Shown: in pieces, positions 44,698-54,088 of the stretch
How positions within the stretch are numbered: the first letter of the stretch is position 1
Layout: each line of letters opens with the position of its first letter
Assembly (NCBI RefSeq): GCF_000982955.1
Contig: NZ_KQ058701.1
Location: 19,014-83,013 of the forward strand
DNA from: Micromonospora sp. HK10
GTDB taxonomy: Bacteria; Actinomycetota; Actinomycetes; Mycobacteriales; Micromonosporaceae
Direction of reading: 5' to 3'
Length of the DNA stretch: 64,000 nucleotides
Notes under the pieces: generated by a model
What the model was told of the DNA's origin: nothing
Databases searched by the model: none
Seen by the model: the letters and a program-made list of their open reading frames with translations, nothing else
Made by a program: the position numbers and the translations under genes

Positions 44698-45957
44698 ATG
44701 ACCACGATCGCGCGCCCACCGACCCGCTGGCCCCGGCCGTTCCGGTACGTCTACGCCGCCAACCTGGCCGACAGCATCGGCTACCAGGTGGGCTACCTGG
44801 CGCTACCGGTGCTCGCGGTGTCCGTGCTCGGCGCCACCCCCGGGCAGGTGGGCCTGCTCGCGGTGTTGAGCACCGTTGCGTTCCTGCTGATCGGCCTTCC
44901 CGCCGGGGTGTGGGTGGACCGCTGGCCGCGCCGTACCGTGCTGATCGTCGCCGACCTGGTCCGCGCCGCCCTGTACGTCTCGGTCCCGCTGGCCTGGTGG
45001 GCCGACGGGCTCACCATCGGGCAGCTGTACGCGGTGGTGCTGCTCGCCGGGGTCGCCACGGTCTTCGGCGACGTGGCCGCGCAGAGCTTCCTGCCGGAAC
45101 TGGTCGGCCGGGACCGGCTGGTGGCGGCGAACTCGCTGCTGATGACCAGCAACGCCACCGTGCAGATCGGCGGGCGCGGTCTCGGCGGGCTGCTCGTGCA
45201 GGGGCTCGGCGCACCGGTCGCACTCGCCCTGAACGCGGTCACCCACCTGCTCTCCGCGTTCGCCCTCACCCGGGTACCCCCCGCCACCGGCGGTGCGGCC
45301 CGCGCTGCCACCCGGCCCGGCGGCTTCGGCCGGCAACTCGCCGAAGGGGTCCGGCATGTGCTGGGCAACCCGCTGCTTCGCCCGCTCGCCGGGTCGCTGG
45401 CCGGCATCAACCTCACGGTCAACCTGATGACCACCATGCTGCCGGTGGTCTTCCTGCGCGAACTGCGGCTCGGTGCCGGCGTCCTCGGGCTCTTCCTCGC
45501 CGCCGGTGGCGCCGGCGCGCTGCTCGGCGCGGTGACGGCCCGGCCGCTGGCCGCGCGGATCGGGCACGGCCGGATGCTCTGGCTGCCCGGAGCGGTGGTC
45601 GCGCCGGCCGGCGCGCTGGTCGCGCTGGTCGACCGGGGCGGATGGCTGTGGCTGGCCGGGGCGGGTTGGCTGGCCCTGGCGTGGCGGACCGGGATCGGCA
45701 ACGTCATCGGCGTCAGCCTGCGCCAACAGGTGACCCCGGACGCGCTGCTCGGCCGGATGAACGCCACCTTCCGGTTCCTGCTCACCGGCGCGATCGCGGT
45801 GGGCGCCGGGCTGGCCGGCCTGCTCGGCCAGTACGCCGGCCCACGGACCTCGCTCTGGATCGGCGCGGCCGGTGTCGCGCTGACCTGGCTGCCGGTGTTC
45901 CGCTCGCCGCTGCGCACCCTGGCCGACCCGGCCGGACCGCCGGCGGGCGGGCGCTGA
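44698..45957 (+). CDS. MFS transporter
   Basis: This 419-residue permease has about 12 hydrophobic helices and the loop motif GVWVDRWPRRTVLIVADLVR, with a repeat-like ARPLAARIGHGRM in the second half. It resembles macrolide-efflux-type MFS exporters controlled by adjacent ArsR regulators. ATG at 44698 has only a weak upstream site. It may add self-resistance for the cluster product or be an independent drug exporter. Confidence 0.88.
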   Translation: MTTIARPPTRWPRPFRYVYAANLADSIGYQVGYLALPVLAVSVLGATPGQVGLLAVLSTVAFLLIGLPAGVWVDRWPRRTVLIVADLVRAALYVSVPLAWWADGLTIGQLYAVVLLAGVATVFGDVAAQSFLPELVGRDRLVAANSLLMTSNATVQIGGRGLGGLLVQGLGAPVALALNAVTHLLSAFALTRVPPATGGAARAATRPGGFGRQLAEGVRHVLGNPLLRPLAGSLAGINLTVNLMTTMLPVVFLRELRLGAGVLGLFLAAGGAGALLGAVTARPLAARIGHGRMLWLPGAVVAPAGALVALVDRGGWLWLAGAGWLALAWRTGIGNVIGVSLRQQVTPDALLGRMNATFRFLLTGAIAVGAGLAGLLGQYAGPRTSLWIGAAGVALTWLPVFRSPLRTLADPAGPPAGGR

Positions 45958-46090
45958 CCGCCGCCGCCCGCCGGGCTGTTACCCGGCGGTTACCCGGCTG
46001 CGAAGCGACTGTGGCACGCCGGGCCGAGCGTCGAGGCACGGAGGCACCGGAGCCGGTCCGGTGGTCCGCAACCTCGACAGGAGAACAGCG

Positions 46091-46645
46091 ATGAGACTGC
46101 GCAGAGCGATGTTGGCGCTGGTGGTCGTGCTCGGCGGGCTGGTCGCCGGTGCGGGCGGCGCCACGGCGGCCGCCCCGTACTGCGGGATCACCTGGGGCAG
46201 CACGGCCAAGTCGGGGGGCGCGCTGAGCGCGGCCCCGCTGATCGAGGTCCGCACCGGGCAGCACGACTGCTGGGACCGGGTGGTCTTCGAGTTCGACGGG
46301 TCGGCCAACGGTTACGCGGTGGCCTACGGCGAGACGTACACCGAGGGGCAGGGGCTGGCGCTGTCCCCGTACACCGCCGGGGGTGCGCTGCTGCGGGTGT
46401 CGCTGCGCGCGCCCGCGTACGACGAGGAGCACGTCGGCACGCTGCCGTACCGGGCCGGTGAGCACGCCGCCACCGTGCTCGGCTACCGGACCCTGCGGGA
46501 CGTGGTGTTCGGCGGCAGCTACGAGGGCTACAGCACCTTCGCCGTCGGCGTCCGCGCCCAGCTGCCGTACCGGGTCACCGTGCTCAGCGGTCCGGGTACG
46601 CACAGCCGGATCGTCCTGGACGTGGCCCACCAGTGGCAGGAGTGA
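46091..46645 (+). CDS. Secreted AMIN-like domain protein
   Basis: This 184-residue protein has a Sec signal peptide (MRLRRAMLALVVVLGGLVAG, cleavage after ATA-A near 27) and a beta-rich mature part with ITWGSTAKSG, VRTGQHDCWDRVVFEFDG and LRDVVFGGSYEGYSTFAVGV, the pattern of actinobacterial AMIN-like secreted proteins. Role unknown, probably at the cell envelope. AGGAG precedes ATG. Confidence 0.78.
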   Translation: MRLRRAMLALVVVLGGLVAGAGGATAAAPYCGITWGSTAKSGGALSAAPLIEVRTGQHDCWDRVVFEFDGSANGYAVAYGETYTEGQGLALSPYTAGGALLRVSLRAPAYDEEHVGTLPYRAGEHAATVLGYRTLRDVVFGGSYEGYSTFAVGVRAQLPYRVTVLSGPGTHSRIVLDVAHQWQE

Positions 46646-46740
46646 CCGCTACGGCCCCGGTGCGGGGAGCCGACCGGCTTCCCGCACCGACCGTTACGCC
46701 AGGTCCCCGCACCGTCGCGCCCGGCTACCCTGAGCGGGTC

Positions 46741-47421
46741 ATGGAGGGCCGCGTGCTGGTCGTCGAGGACGATGCCTCCATTCGGGAGGTCACCGCCCTG
46801 GGGCTGCGGCGCGCCGGGTTCCGGGTGGACACCGCGGCGGACGGACCGACCGCGCTGGCCGCCTGGCGGGCCGGCCCCGTCGACCTGATCGTGCTGGACG
46901 TGATGCTGCCCGGCCTCGACGGCTTCCAGGTCTGCCGGGAGATCCGGCGCACCAGCCAGCTGCCGATCCTGATGCTCACCGCCCGCACCGACACCATCGA
47001 CGTGGTGGTGGGCCTGGAGTGCGGCGCGGACGACTACCTGCGCAAGCCGTTCGACCTGCCGGAACTCGTCGCCCGGGTGCGCGCGGTGCTGCGCCGGACC
47101 GTCGCCCCGCCCGAGCCGCACCCGGTCACCGCCGGCCCGCTGGAGATCGACCCGGCCCGCTTCGTCGCCCGCAAGGCGGGCCGCGAGCTGACCCTCACCG
47201 CCACCGAGTTCCGGCTGCTGCTGGAGCTGGCCCGCCGTCCCGGACAGGTGTTCACCCGGGAGCTGCTGCTGGACCGGGTGTGGGGGCACAGCTACCTCGG
47301 CGACTCCCGGCTGGTCGACGTGGCGGTGCAACGCCTGCGGGCCAAGGTGGAGGACGACCCGGCGGCACCGACCCTGATTCGCACCGTGCGCGGCGCCGGC
47401 TACAAGCTCGCCCCGGGGTGA
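46741..47421 (+). CDS. OmpR-family response regulator
   Basis: This 226-residue protein has a receiver domain (acidic pair Asp10-Asp11, phospho-acceptor Asp53 in VLDVMLPG, Thr in LTART, Lys in LRKPFD) and a C-terminal winged helix (TATEFRLLLELARRPGQVFT, VDVAVQRLRAKVEDDP, RTVRGAGYKL). The histidine kinase gene overlaps its stop by 4 nt, so the pair forms a two-component system. Confidence 0.95.
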   Translation: MEGRVLVVEDDASIREVTALGLRRAGFRVDTAADGPTALAAWRAGPVDLIVLDVMLPGLDGFQVCREIRRTSQLPILMLTARTDTIDVVVGLECGADDYLRKPFDLPELVARVRAVLRRTVAPPEPHPVTAGPLEIDPARFVARKAGRELTLTATEFRLLLELARRPGQVFTRELLLDRVWGHSYLGDSRLVDVAVQRLRAKVEDDPAAPTLIRTVRGAGYKLAPG

Positions 47422-48821
47422 GGGCCGTGGCGGCGGGCAGGGTCAGCCCCGGGCGGCTGCGCCGCCGGCTCGTCGTCGCCTTCGTCCTGGTCGCCGGGGT
47501 GTCCGCCGGGGCGCTCGCCGGCGGCTCGTACCTGATGCTGCGGCAGGCGCGCTTCGACGGTTCCCTGCAACGCGCCGCCGCCGACGCCCGCTACCAGCTC
47601 GTGCTGGCCGGGCAGTTCGTGCCGCTGACCGACACCCGCCGGGCGGACCTGCTGGCCAGCTTTGCGCAGAACGGGCGGCCGGTGCTGCTGGTCACCGGCG
47701 ACGTCCAGGCGTCCGACCCCCGTTACGCGCCGGCGCCCGGGCCGGCCCTGCGCGACACGGTCGCCGCCGGCCAGCTCGGTTTCCAGCGCACGGCGGGCGC
47801 CGCCGGATCGCACCTGCTGGTGGTCGGCGGCCGGATCCCCGGCTCGACCGCCGAGCTGTACGTGGTGACCGTCGAGGACGACCTCGTCGGCGACCTCGAC
47901 CAGCTGCGCACCGCCCTGGCGGTCGGCTGGGTCGCCGTGGTGCTGGTCGCCGCCGCGGTCGGGCACACTCTGGCCCGGCGCACCCTGGAACCGGTCGGCC
48001 GGGCCAGCCGGGCCGCCCGGGCGGTCGCCGAAGGGCTGCTCGACACCCGGCTGCCCGTGGACGGCCGGGACGAGTTCAGCGCCTGGGCGGCCTCCTTCAA
48101 CGAGATGGCGGAGGCGCTGGAGACGAAGATCGCGGCGCTGTCCCGGGCCCAGGCCCGCGAGCGGCGCTTCACCGCCGACGTCGCGCACGAACTGCGTACC
48201 CCGGTCACCGCCCTGGTGGCGGCGGCGTCGCTGCTGGCCGACCAGCTCGACGCGCTGCCGGCCGACGGCCGCCGGGCCGCCGAACTCCTGGTCACCGACG
48301 TGGTCCGGCTGCGCCGGCTGGTCGAGGAGTTGATGGAGATCTCCCGCCTGGACGCCGGGCGGGAGGCGGTGACGGTCCGGCCGGTCGACGTGGTCGCGCT
48401 GCTGGGCGGCATCGCCACGGCGCGTGGCTGGGCCGACCGGGTCAGCGTGACCGGCGCCGCCCCGCCCGTGGGCACCGACCCGCGCCGGCTGGAACGGGTG
48501 CTGGCCAACCTGCTGTCCAACGCCGTCGAGCACGGCGGCGGCGCGGTCCGGGCCGAGGTACGGCACACCGGGACCGCGCTGGTCGTCGACGTCGCCGACC
48601 AGGGGCCGGGCATCCCCGCCGAGCACCTGCCGCACCTGTTCGACCGCTTCTACAAGGTCGACCCGGCCCGCACCGGCGCGGGCAGCGGGCTCGGTCTGGC
48701 CATCGCGCTGGAGAACGCCCGGCTGCTCGGCGGCCGGCTGACCGTCGACAGCCAACCCGGCCGGGGCACCCGTTTCCGCCTCGACCTGCCCACCACCGGA
48801 GGTGCGCCGTGCGACGCCTGA
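47418..48821 (+). CDS. Sensor histidine kinase
   Basis: This 467-residue kinase has two membrane helices (about 14-36 and 165-187) around an extracytoplasmic sensor of about 125 residues, then a HAMP domain, an H-box ADVAHELRTPV (His257), an N-box NLLSNAVEHG, and G-boxes DQGPGIP and GSGLGLAI. GTG at 47418 overlaps the regulator stop. The following lipoprotein gene overlaps its 3' end by 13 nt, suggesting that the lipoprotein participates in signal sensing, as in Cse-type systems; that is inference. Confidence 0.95.
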   Translation: MRAVAAGRVSPGRLRRRLVVAFVLVAGVSAGALAGGSYLMLRQARFDGSLQRAAADARYQLVLAGQFVPLTDTRRADLLASFAQNGRPVLLVTGDVQASDPRYAPAPGPALRDTVAAGQLGFQRTAGAAGSHLLVVGGRIPGSTAELYVVTVEDDLVGDLDQLRTALAVGWVAVVLVAAAVGHTLARRTLEPVGRASRAARAVAEGLLDTRLPVDGRDEFSAWAASFNEMAEALETKIAALSRAQARERRFTADVAHELRTPVTALVAAASLLADQLDALPADGRRAAELLVTDVVRLRRLVEELMEISRLDAGREAVTVRPVDVVALLGGIATARGWADRVSVTGAAPPVGTDPRRLERVLANLLSNAVEHGGGAVRAEVRHTGTALVVDVADQGPGIPAEHLPHLFDRFYKVDPARTGAGSGLGLAIALENARLLGGRLTVDSQPGRGTRFRLDLPTTGGAPCDA

Positions 48822-49702
48822 TCGCGCCGGTCGCGGCGCTGCTGCTGCTCTCCGCCGGCTGCGCGCCGGCCCGGTCCGGCACGCTCGGTCCGGCGCCGGT
48901 CGCCCCGTCCACCGGCACGCCGCCGGCCGCCGCGGCGTCCCGCACCCTCGCCCCGGCCGCCTCGCCCGGCCGGCCCACCCCGACACCGCCGGCCGCGCCG
49001 GTCAGCACCGCCGCGGCGGGGGCCGGGGACACCGTCACCGTGCAGCTCTGGTTCACCCGCGCCGGCCGGCTGGTGCCGACCCGGCGTACCCTGCCCGCCA
49101 CCCCGGCCACCTCCCGGCTGGCCCTCACCGAACTCGCCGCCGGGCCCACCCTGGCCGAGACGGCCGCCGGGATGACCTCGCTGGTCCCGCCCGGCGTGCA
49201 GGTCACCCGCATCGACGGCCGGGTGGCCACGCTGGTCCCGCCGGCCGGCTTCGACACCGGCGGCGCGACCGCCGCCCGGCTGCGCCGCGCCCAGGTGGTC
49301 TGGACGCTCACCCAGTTCCCCACCGTGCGGCGGGTCGCCTTCGCCGCGACCGACACCGCGCCGGCCGACCGCGCCGACTACGCCGACCTGCTCCCGCCGA
49401 TCGTGGTCACCGGCCCGGCCGTCGGCGACCGGGTCGGCAGCCCGATCACCGTCACCGGCACCGCCAACGTCTACGAGGCCACCGTGAGCGTGCGGGTGCT
49501 CGACGGCGCCGGGCGGGAGATCGGCACCGCGTTCACGCTCGCCACCTGCGGCTCCGGCTGCCGGGGCGACTACCGGGTCGCGGTGCGCTACCGGCGGGCC
49601 ACGGCAGGGCCGGGGACGGTCGAGGTGTACGAGGTGTCGGCGCGGGACGGGTCGCGGATCAACGTGGTGCCGGTCCCCGTCGTACTCGCCGCCAGCGGCT
49701 GA
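48809..49702 (+). CDS. GerMN / Gmad2-domain lipoprotein
   Basis: This 297-residue protein has a lipoprotein signal peptide with lipobox LLSAGC, a Pro/Ala-rich linker, a GerMN-like domain (VTVQLWFTRAGRLVPTRRTL, TLTQFPTVRRVAFA) and a C-terminal Gmad2-like immunoglobulin-type domain (VVTGPAVGDRVGSPITVTG). Such proteins occur beside two-component systems in actinobacteria and at spore envelopes in firmicutes. GTG at 48809 follows GGAGGTG inside the kinase gene. Confidence 0.87.
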   Translation: MRRLIAPVAALLLLSAGCAPARSGTLGPAPVAPSTGTPPAAAASRTLAPAASPGRPTPTPPAAPVSTAAAGAGDTVTVQLWFTRAGRLVPTRRTLPATPATSRLALTELAAGPTLAETAAGMTSLVPPGVQVTRIDGRVATLVPPAGFDTGGATAARLRRAQVVWTLTQFPTVRRVAFAATDTAPADRADYADLLPPIVVTGPAVGDRVGSPITVTGTANVYEATVSVRVLDGAGREIGTAFTLATCGSGCRGDYRVAVRYRRATAGPGTVEVYEVSARDGSRINVVPVPVVLAASG

Positions 49703-49703
49703 C

Positions 49704-49828
49704 CGGCCCTGGTCCAGGGCGGTACGCAGGTCCTGCTGTCGGGCTATGCGCCCGACGGGGTGGCCGGCGCCCGCGAAGCGGCGCGCCACCGCGGTGCCCG
49801 CACCGGGCCCCGCACCGACGATGCGCAC
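49704..49828 (-). pseudogene. N-terminal fragment of a short-chain dehydrogenase
   Basis: The minus-strand frame from GTG 49828 reads RIVGAGPGAGTAVARRFAGA then GHPVGRIARQQDLRTALDQG, the first Rossmann strand, glycine loop and second strand of an SDR, and then runs into the antisense of the lipoprotein gene without homology. About 40 codons remain. It lies just downstream of the intact SDR but is not similar to its N-terminus beyond the fold. Confidence 0.6.
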
Positions 49829-49850
49829 GGGCCCGGGCTGACGCTCTCGA

Positions 49851-50681
49851 TCACGTCTTCTCCGCTCCGGCTGGCGCTGCCTGCTCGGCGAGCCAGCGCC
49901 ACTCGTGCCACGTCGCCAGCCGATCCTGGTACACCTTCTCCGCGACCGGGTACGGGTAGGGGCCGAGGAACAGGCGCAGAGGTGGTTGAGCGGTATCGGC
50001 CAGAGTCAGGATGACCTGCGCGGTGACGGCGGGGTCGGCAGGCGTGCGGGCCGCCGCGCCGGCGCGGCGCGCTTCGCGCACGGGCTCGTAGGCCGCGATG
50101 GGGTCGGTGTGCACGGCCGAGTCGGTGGACCAGTCCGTGGCGTACGGTCCCGGCTCTACGATCGTCAGCTTGACCCCCAGCGGCGCGATCTCCGCCGCGA
50201 GGGCTTCGCTGAGGCCCTCCAGAGCCCACTTCGACGCGTTGTAGAGCCCGAGCGTTGGGAACGCGGCGAGGCCGCCGATGCTGGACACCTGCATGATGTG
50301 ACCGCTGCCTTGTGCCCGCAGCACCGGCAGCGCCGCCTGGGTCACCCACAGAGCCCCGAAGAAGTTCGTCTCCATCTGGGCGCGGGCCTGCTCCTCGGTG
50401 GTTTCCTCGACCATGCCGAACAAGCCGTAGCCGGCGTTGTTGACGATGACATCCAGGGTGCCGAACGCCTCGGTGGCCCGGGCCACGGCCGCGAAGACCG
50501 CCGAGCGGTCGGTGACATCGAGGACGAGCGGCAGGACCCCGTCGCCGTACGCCTCGACCAGGCCCTCGAGGGCCTGCTCGTTGCGGGCCGTTGCGGCGAC
50601 CCGGTCTCCCCGGGCGAGTGCGGCGGCGGCCCAGGCCCGGCCGAAGCCGCGGGACGCGCCGGTGATGAACCATGTCTTCAT
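49851..50681 (-). CDS. Short-chain dehydrogenase/reductase (SDR)
   Basis: This 276-residue enzyme has the cofactor motif ITGASRGFGRAWA, NNAGYG near 88, the catalytic Ser in VSSIGG and Tyr-x3-Lys in YNASKWAL, then VEPGPYATDW. It is a classical NAD(P)-dependent SDR of the retinol-dehydrogenase-like type. ATG at 50681; an in-frame ATG at 50696 is possible. It is divergent from an XRE regulator, 63 bp apart, a common actinomycete pair. Confidence 0.93.
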   Translation of the reverse strand: MKTWFITGASRGFGRAWAAAALARGDRVAATARNEQALEGLVEAYGDGVLPLVLDVTDRSAVFAAVARATEAFGTLDVIVNNAGYGLFGMVEETTEEQARAQMETNFFGALWVTQAALPVLRAQGSGHIMQVSSIGGLAAFPTLGLYNASKWALEGLSEALAAEIAPLGVKLTIVEPGPYATDWSTDSAVHTDPIAAYEPVREARRAGAAARTPADPAVTAQVILTLADTAQPPLRLFLGPYPYPVAEKVYQDRLATWHEWRWLAEQAAPAGAEKT

Positions 50682-50744
50682 GCCCTGACGATCCATCGGC
50701 CCAGCGCGGGCTGCCAGCACCCTGGCAGGGTTAGGCTCCGACGG

Positions 50745-51530
50745 GTGAGTGGTCAGAACCTCCTCGGCGACTTTCTGAAGGCGCGCCGCGGACGGGTCAC
50801 GCCAGATCAGGCGGGTGTGCGGTCCCTGGGGCGCAGGCGCGTGCCCGGCCTGCGCCGAGACGAGTTGGCCCGGCTCGCGGGGATCAGCCAGCACTACCTG
50901 ACCCGGCTGGAGCAGGGGAAGGATCGCAACCCCTCGACCCAGGTGCTGCGCGCCCTGGCGACCGCCCTGCGGCTGGACCGGAACGAGACCGCCCACCTGT
51001 ACGCGCTGGCCGCCCCGTCTCAGGCGGTCGAGGGGCATCGCGAGGTCGGCGAGGACGTCCAGCAGCTGATCGACTCCTGGGGCACGACCCCGGCGTACGT
51101 GCGCAACCGCGGCTTCGACGTCCTGGCAGCCAACAAGCTCGCCATGGCGCTCTCGCCGATGTACACGCCTGGGCGCAACCTCGTCCGGGACGTGTTCCTC
51201 GACAAGGATCTCCGCGGCCTTCTGCCCGATTGGCAGGAGATCGCCGCGCAGACCGCTGCCGCGCTGCGCGCAGAGGGGGACCTGCGCGATCCCGCGACTG
51301 CCGGGCTCATCTCCTCGATGCTGATGGACGGCGACTTCCGGCGTCTGTGGGAAAACCATGACGTGCGGCCGGTACGCAATGAGATCAAGCGGTTCGTGCA
51401 CCCGCTCGTGGGCCCCCTGACGCTTCGACGCCAAGCACTCTCGATCGCCGGCGCCGAAGACCAAACGATCATCACGTACCAGGCAGAACCGGGCAGTCCC
51501 TCCGCCGACGCCCTCAACAGCCTGTGTTGA
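50745..51530 (+). CDS. XRE-family regulator, MmyB-like
   Basis: This 261-residue protein has an N-terminal HTH (VPGLRRDELARLAGISQHYL, then RLEQGKDRNPSTQVLRALA) and a C-terminal MmyB-like ligand-binding domain (STGTTPAYVRNR-like WGTTPAYVRNRGFDVLAANK, HPLVGPLTLRRQALSIAG). GTG at 50745 is the likely start, since the frame upstream overlaps the divergent SDR gene. These proteins repress or activate the neighbouring SDR. Confidence 0.92.
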   Translation: MSGQNLLGDFLKARRGRVTPDQAGVRSLGRRRVPGLRRDELARLAGISQHYLTRLEQGKDRNPSTQVLRALATALRLDRNETAHLYALAAPSQAVEGHREVGEDVQQLIDSWGTTPAYVRNRGFDVLAANKLAMALSPMYTPGRNLVRDVFLDKDLRGLLPDWQEIAAQTAAALRAEGDLRDPATAGLISSMLMDGDFRRLWENHDVRPVRNEIKRFVHPLVGPLTLRRQALSIAGAEDQTIITYQAEPGSPSADALNSLC

Positions 51531-51580
51531 TCGCGATCGACCGGCCGCACGCAGGATCCGAGCAGGCAGAGGTGTGTCGT

Positions 51581-51799
51581 CTAGCGCGCAGCGGCGTCGC
51601 GCGCCTCGTAGATCCACGCCTCCGGCGCGCCCTCCGGTGCCCGTTCCGCCCGCTGGTACTCGACGACGCCGGTCCCCTCGTGCGCGCCGTGCAGTTTGAG
51701 CTGGTACGTCGGCGGCGGATGCTCCGCGTCCGGCACGTCCCAGTTCACCGGCATCCCGTCGTACGGCCCGCCGCGCAGGCGCAACTTCACGATTGCCAC
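51581..51799 (-). CDS. Small hypothetical protein (72 aa)
   Basis: GTG at 51799 starts VAIVKLRLRGGPYDGMPVNW and continues with LKLHGAHEGTGVVEYQ and EAWIYEARDAAAR. The LRGGPYDG start is found in other short actinomycete proteins of unknown role. The frame has coding-like composition and is isolated between two regulators. Confidence 0.65.
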   Translation of the reverse strand: MAIVKLRLRGGPYDGMPVNWDVPDAEHPPPTYQLKLHGAHEGTGVVEYQRAERAPEGAPEAWIYEARDAAAR

Positions 51800-51850
51800 G
51801 TCCTGACGGTAACGAAGCGGGCGCTCGCGCGGGTCGGTTCCGGGCTCCGG

Positions 51851-52777
51851 TCAACTTAGGCCGGCCGCCGGCTCGTCGAGGTGGGTCAGGCCGGCCGCCG
51901 CCTCGTCGAGGTGGGCGACGAACCGCCGGACCGCGGCGGGCCGGCTGCGCCCGGCGACGGTGGCGGCGAAGACCCGCCGGACCGAGGCGTCGTCGGGGTG
52001 CAGCCGGAGCAGGGCAAGGTCGGGCGGGGTGGCCCGGACGGCGAGCGCGGGCACCAGCGCGACGCCGAGCCCGGCCGCCACGCAGCCGAGCTTGCCGGTC
52101 CACTCGGCGGCCACGATGTCGACGCGGGGCCGGAAGCCGGCGGGCAGGGTGGCCCGCAGCAGGGTCTCCTCGGCGGTGGCGGAGCCGGCGATGAACGCGT
52201 CGTCGGCCAGTTCGGTCAGCCGGACGGTGCGGCGGTGGGCGAGCCGGTGCGTGCGCGGCACCGCCACCAGCAGCACCTCGTCGACGAGGTGGTGCAGGTC
52301 GAACCGCCCGCCGTCGAGCGGCTGGTCCGGCGCCGCGCTCACCACGGCCACGTCGGCGTCCCCGCTGAGCAGGCGGTCCAGCAGCCGCGGGGTCAGCCCT
52401 TCGACCAGGTGCAACGCCACCGCGGGGTGGGCCGACCGGAACGCGGCCAGGGCGCGGGGCACCAGTGCGGCCACCGCCGTCGGGAACGCGCCGACCCGCA
52501 GCCGGCCGGCCGTCAGGTCCCGCAGCGCGGCGAGGTCCCGGCGGGCGCTGTCCAGCCGGTCGAGCACGGCCTCGGCGTGGCCGAGCAGGCAGCGGCCCTC
52601 CTCGGTCAGCGCGACACCGCGCGGCAGCCGGTCGAACAGCGGCGCGCCGACCTCGGCCTCCAGGGCGGCGATCTGCCGGGACACCGCGGACTGGGTGTAG
52701 CGCAGGCTCCGGGCGGCCGCCGTGATGGAGCCGTGCGCCGCGACGGTACGGAAGGTGTGGAGGGCGTCGGGCTGCAC
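51851..52777 (-). CDS. LysR-family transcriptional regulator
   Basis: This 308-residue protein has an N-terminal winged helix (LHTFRTVAAHGSITAAARSL, SAVSRQIAALEAEVGAPLFD) and a substrate-binding domain (AGRLRVGAFPTAVAALVPRA). A 7-residue AAAGLTHLDEPAAGLS-type duplication marks the C-terminus. GTG at 52777 is the only start near the HTH. It is divergent from the oxidoreductase-RidA operon, its probable target. Confidence 0.92.
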   Translation of the reverse strand: MQPDALHTFRTVAAHGSITAAARSLRYTQSAVSRQIAALEAEVGAPLFDRLPRGVALTEEGRCLLGHAEAVLDRLDSARRDLAALRDLTAGRLRVGAFPTAVAALVPRALAAFRSAHPAVALHLVEGLTPRLLDRLLSGDADVAVVSAAPDQPLDGGRFDLHHLVDEVLLVAVPRTHRLAHRRTVRLTELADDAFIAGSATAEETLLRATLPAGFRPRVDIVAAEWTGKLGCVAAGLGVALVPALAVRATPPDLALLRLHPDDASVRRVFAATVAGRSRPAAVRRFVAHLDEAAAGLTHLDEPAAGLS

Positions 52778-52865
52778 GCGACCATCCTGCCATGCGGCTG
52801 ACGCATGGCACGGATGCCAGACATTCGCTGGTGGCATCGTCGTGCGGCTCCTAGCGTTGCCGCAC

Positions 52866-53684
52866 ATGGACCTCGCACTGCTCGGCACCGGCACCATGGG
52901 CACCGCCATCGGCCGTCGCCTGCTGGCCGTCGGCCACCGCCCCACCGTCTGGAACCGCACCGCCGCCCGGACCGCGCCGCTCGTCGCGGCGGGCGCCCGC
53001 GCCGCCGCCACCCCGGCCGAGGCCGTCCGGGACGCCGACGTGGTGATCACCATGCTCACCGACGCCACCGCCGTACGCGACGTGCTGCGCTCCGCCGGAC
53101 CCGCGCTGCGACCCGGCGCCCACGTGATCGAGATGTCCACCGTCGGCCCGGCGGCGCTGCCGGAACTGGCCGCGCTGCTGCCGCCGGGCGTGCACCTGGT
53201 CGACGCGCCGGTCGCCGGCAGCGCCCCGGCCGCCGAGGCCGGCCGACTCACCGTGCTGGCCGGCGGCGACGAGGCCGCGCTCGACCGGGTTGCCCCGGTG
53301 CTGGCGCGGCTCGGCACCGTCCGCCGCTGCGGCGGTCCGGGTCGGGGCGCCGCCCGGAAACTGGTGCTCAACACCGCCCTGGTCACCGCCGTGGCGGCGG
53401 TCGCCGACGCGCTGGCGGTCGCCGAGGCGGTCGGGCTGGATCGGCGTACCGCGCTCGACGCCCTCGCCGGCGGACCGCTCGGCGCCGCGGTCGACCGGGC
53501 GACCAGCACGGACGCCGCGTTCGCGGTGAGCCTCGCCGCCAAGGACGCCCGGCTCGCCCTGGCCGCCCTGGACGGCGCCCCCGCGCCCCTGCTGCGCGCC
53601 GCCGCGACGGTGCTCGCCACCGCACCCCACCCCGACCTCGACCTCGCCACCCTCACCCGTCGGCCCGGCAAGGAGCAGTCATGA
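52866..53684 (+). CDS. NAD(P)-dependent beta-hydroxyacid dehydrogenase family protein
   Basis: This 272-residue protein starts with the dinucleotide motif LLGTGTMGTAIGRRL and has WNRTAARTAPL, VDAPVAGSAPAAEAGRLTVL and the catalytic-Lys region GRGAARKLVLNTAL of the 3-hydroxyisobutyrate dehydrogenase / imine reductase-like family. The substrate is unknown. It overlaps the RidA gene by ATGA, so the pair may handle an imine or enamine intermediate together. Confidence 0.9.
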   Translation: MDLALLGTGTMGTAIGRRLLAVGHRPTVWNRTAARTAPLVAAGARAAATPAEAVRDADVVITMLTDATAVRDVLRSAGPALRPGAHVIEMSTVGPAALPELAALLPPGVHLVDAPVAGSAPAAEAGRLTVLAGGDEAALDRVAPVLARLGTVRRCGGPGRGAARKLVLNTALVTAVAAVADALAVAEAVGLDRRTALDALAGGPLGAAVDRATSTDAAFAVSLAAKDARLALAALDGAPAPLLRAAATVLATAPHPDLDLATLTRRPGKEQS

Positions 53685-54088
53685 GCATCACCCTGGACAA
53701 CCCGGCGAACGTTCCGGCGCCTTTCGGCGACCGGTTCGCCCACGTGGCCCGCCTCGACCTGCCGGGCGGCGCGCTGCTCGTCCTCTCCGGCCAGGTGGGC
53801 GTGGACGAGCGCGGCGTGATCGTCGAGCCCGGCGACGTCCGGGCCCAGTCGGAGCGGATCTTCGCGCTGATCGGCGGCCTGCTCGTCGCGCACGGCGCCA
53901 CCTTCGAGGACGTGCTGCACGTCCGGACGTTCCTGACCGACCTGGACGACCTGGCCGGCTACGCGGCGGTCCGCGGCCGGTACTTCCCGCGCACCCGGCC
54001 GGCCAGCACCACGGTGGAGGTGAACCGGCTCTTCCTCGACGGGGCGGTGCTGGAGGTCGAGGTGACGGCCGCGGTCACCTCGACCTGA
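53681..54088 (+). CDS. RidA-family (YjgF) protein
   Basis: This 135-residue protein has the RidA pattern LVLSGQVGVDERG, VRAQSERIFALIGGLLVAHG and RPASTTVEVNRLF. RidA proteins hydrolyse reactive enamine/imine intermediates; the catalytic Arg expected near residue 105 corresponds to the RTRPAST segment. Overlap with the dehydrogenase gene supports a joint catabolic role. An AGGAG site precedes ATG. Confidence 0.9.
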   Translation: MSITLDNPANVPAPFGDRFAHVARLDLPGGALLVLSGQVGVDERGVIVEPGDVRAQSERIFALIGGLLVAHGATFEDVLHVRTFLTDLDDLAGYAAVRGRYFPRTRPASTTVEVNRLFLDGAVLEVEVTAAVTST

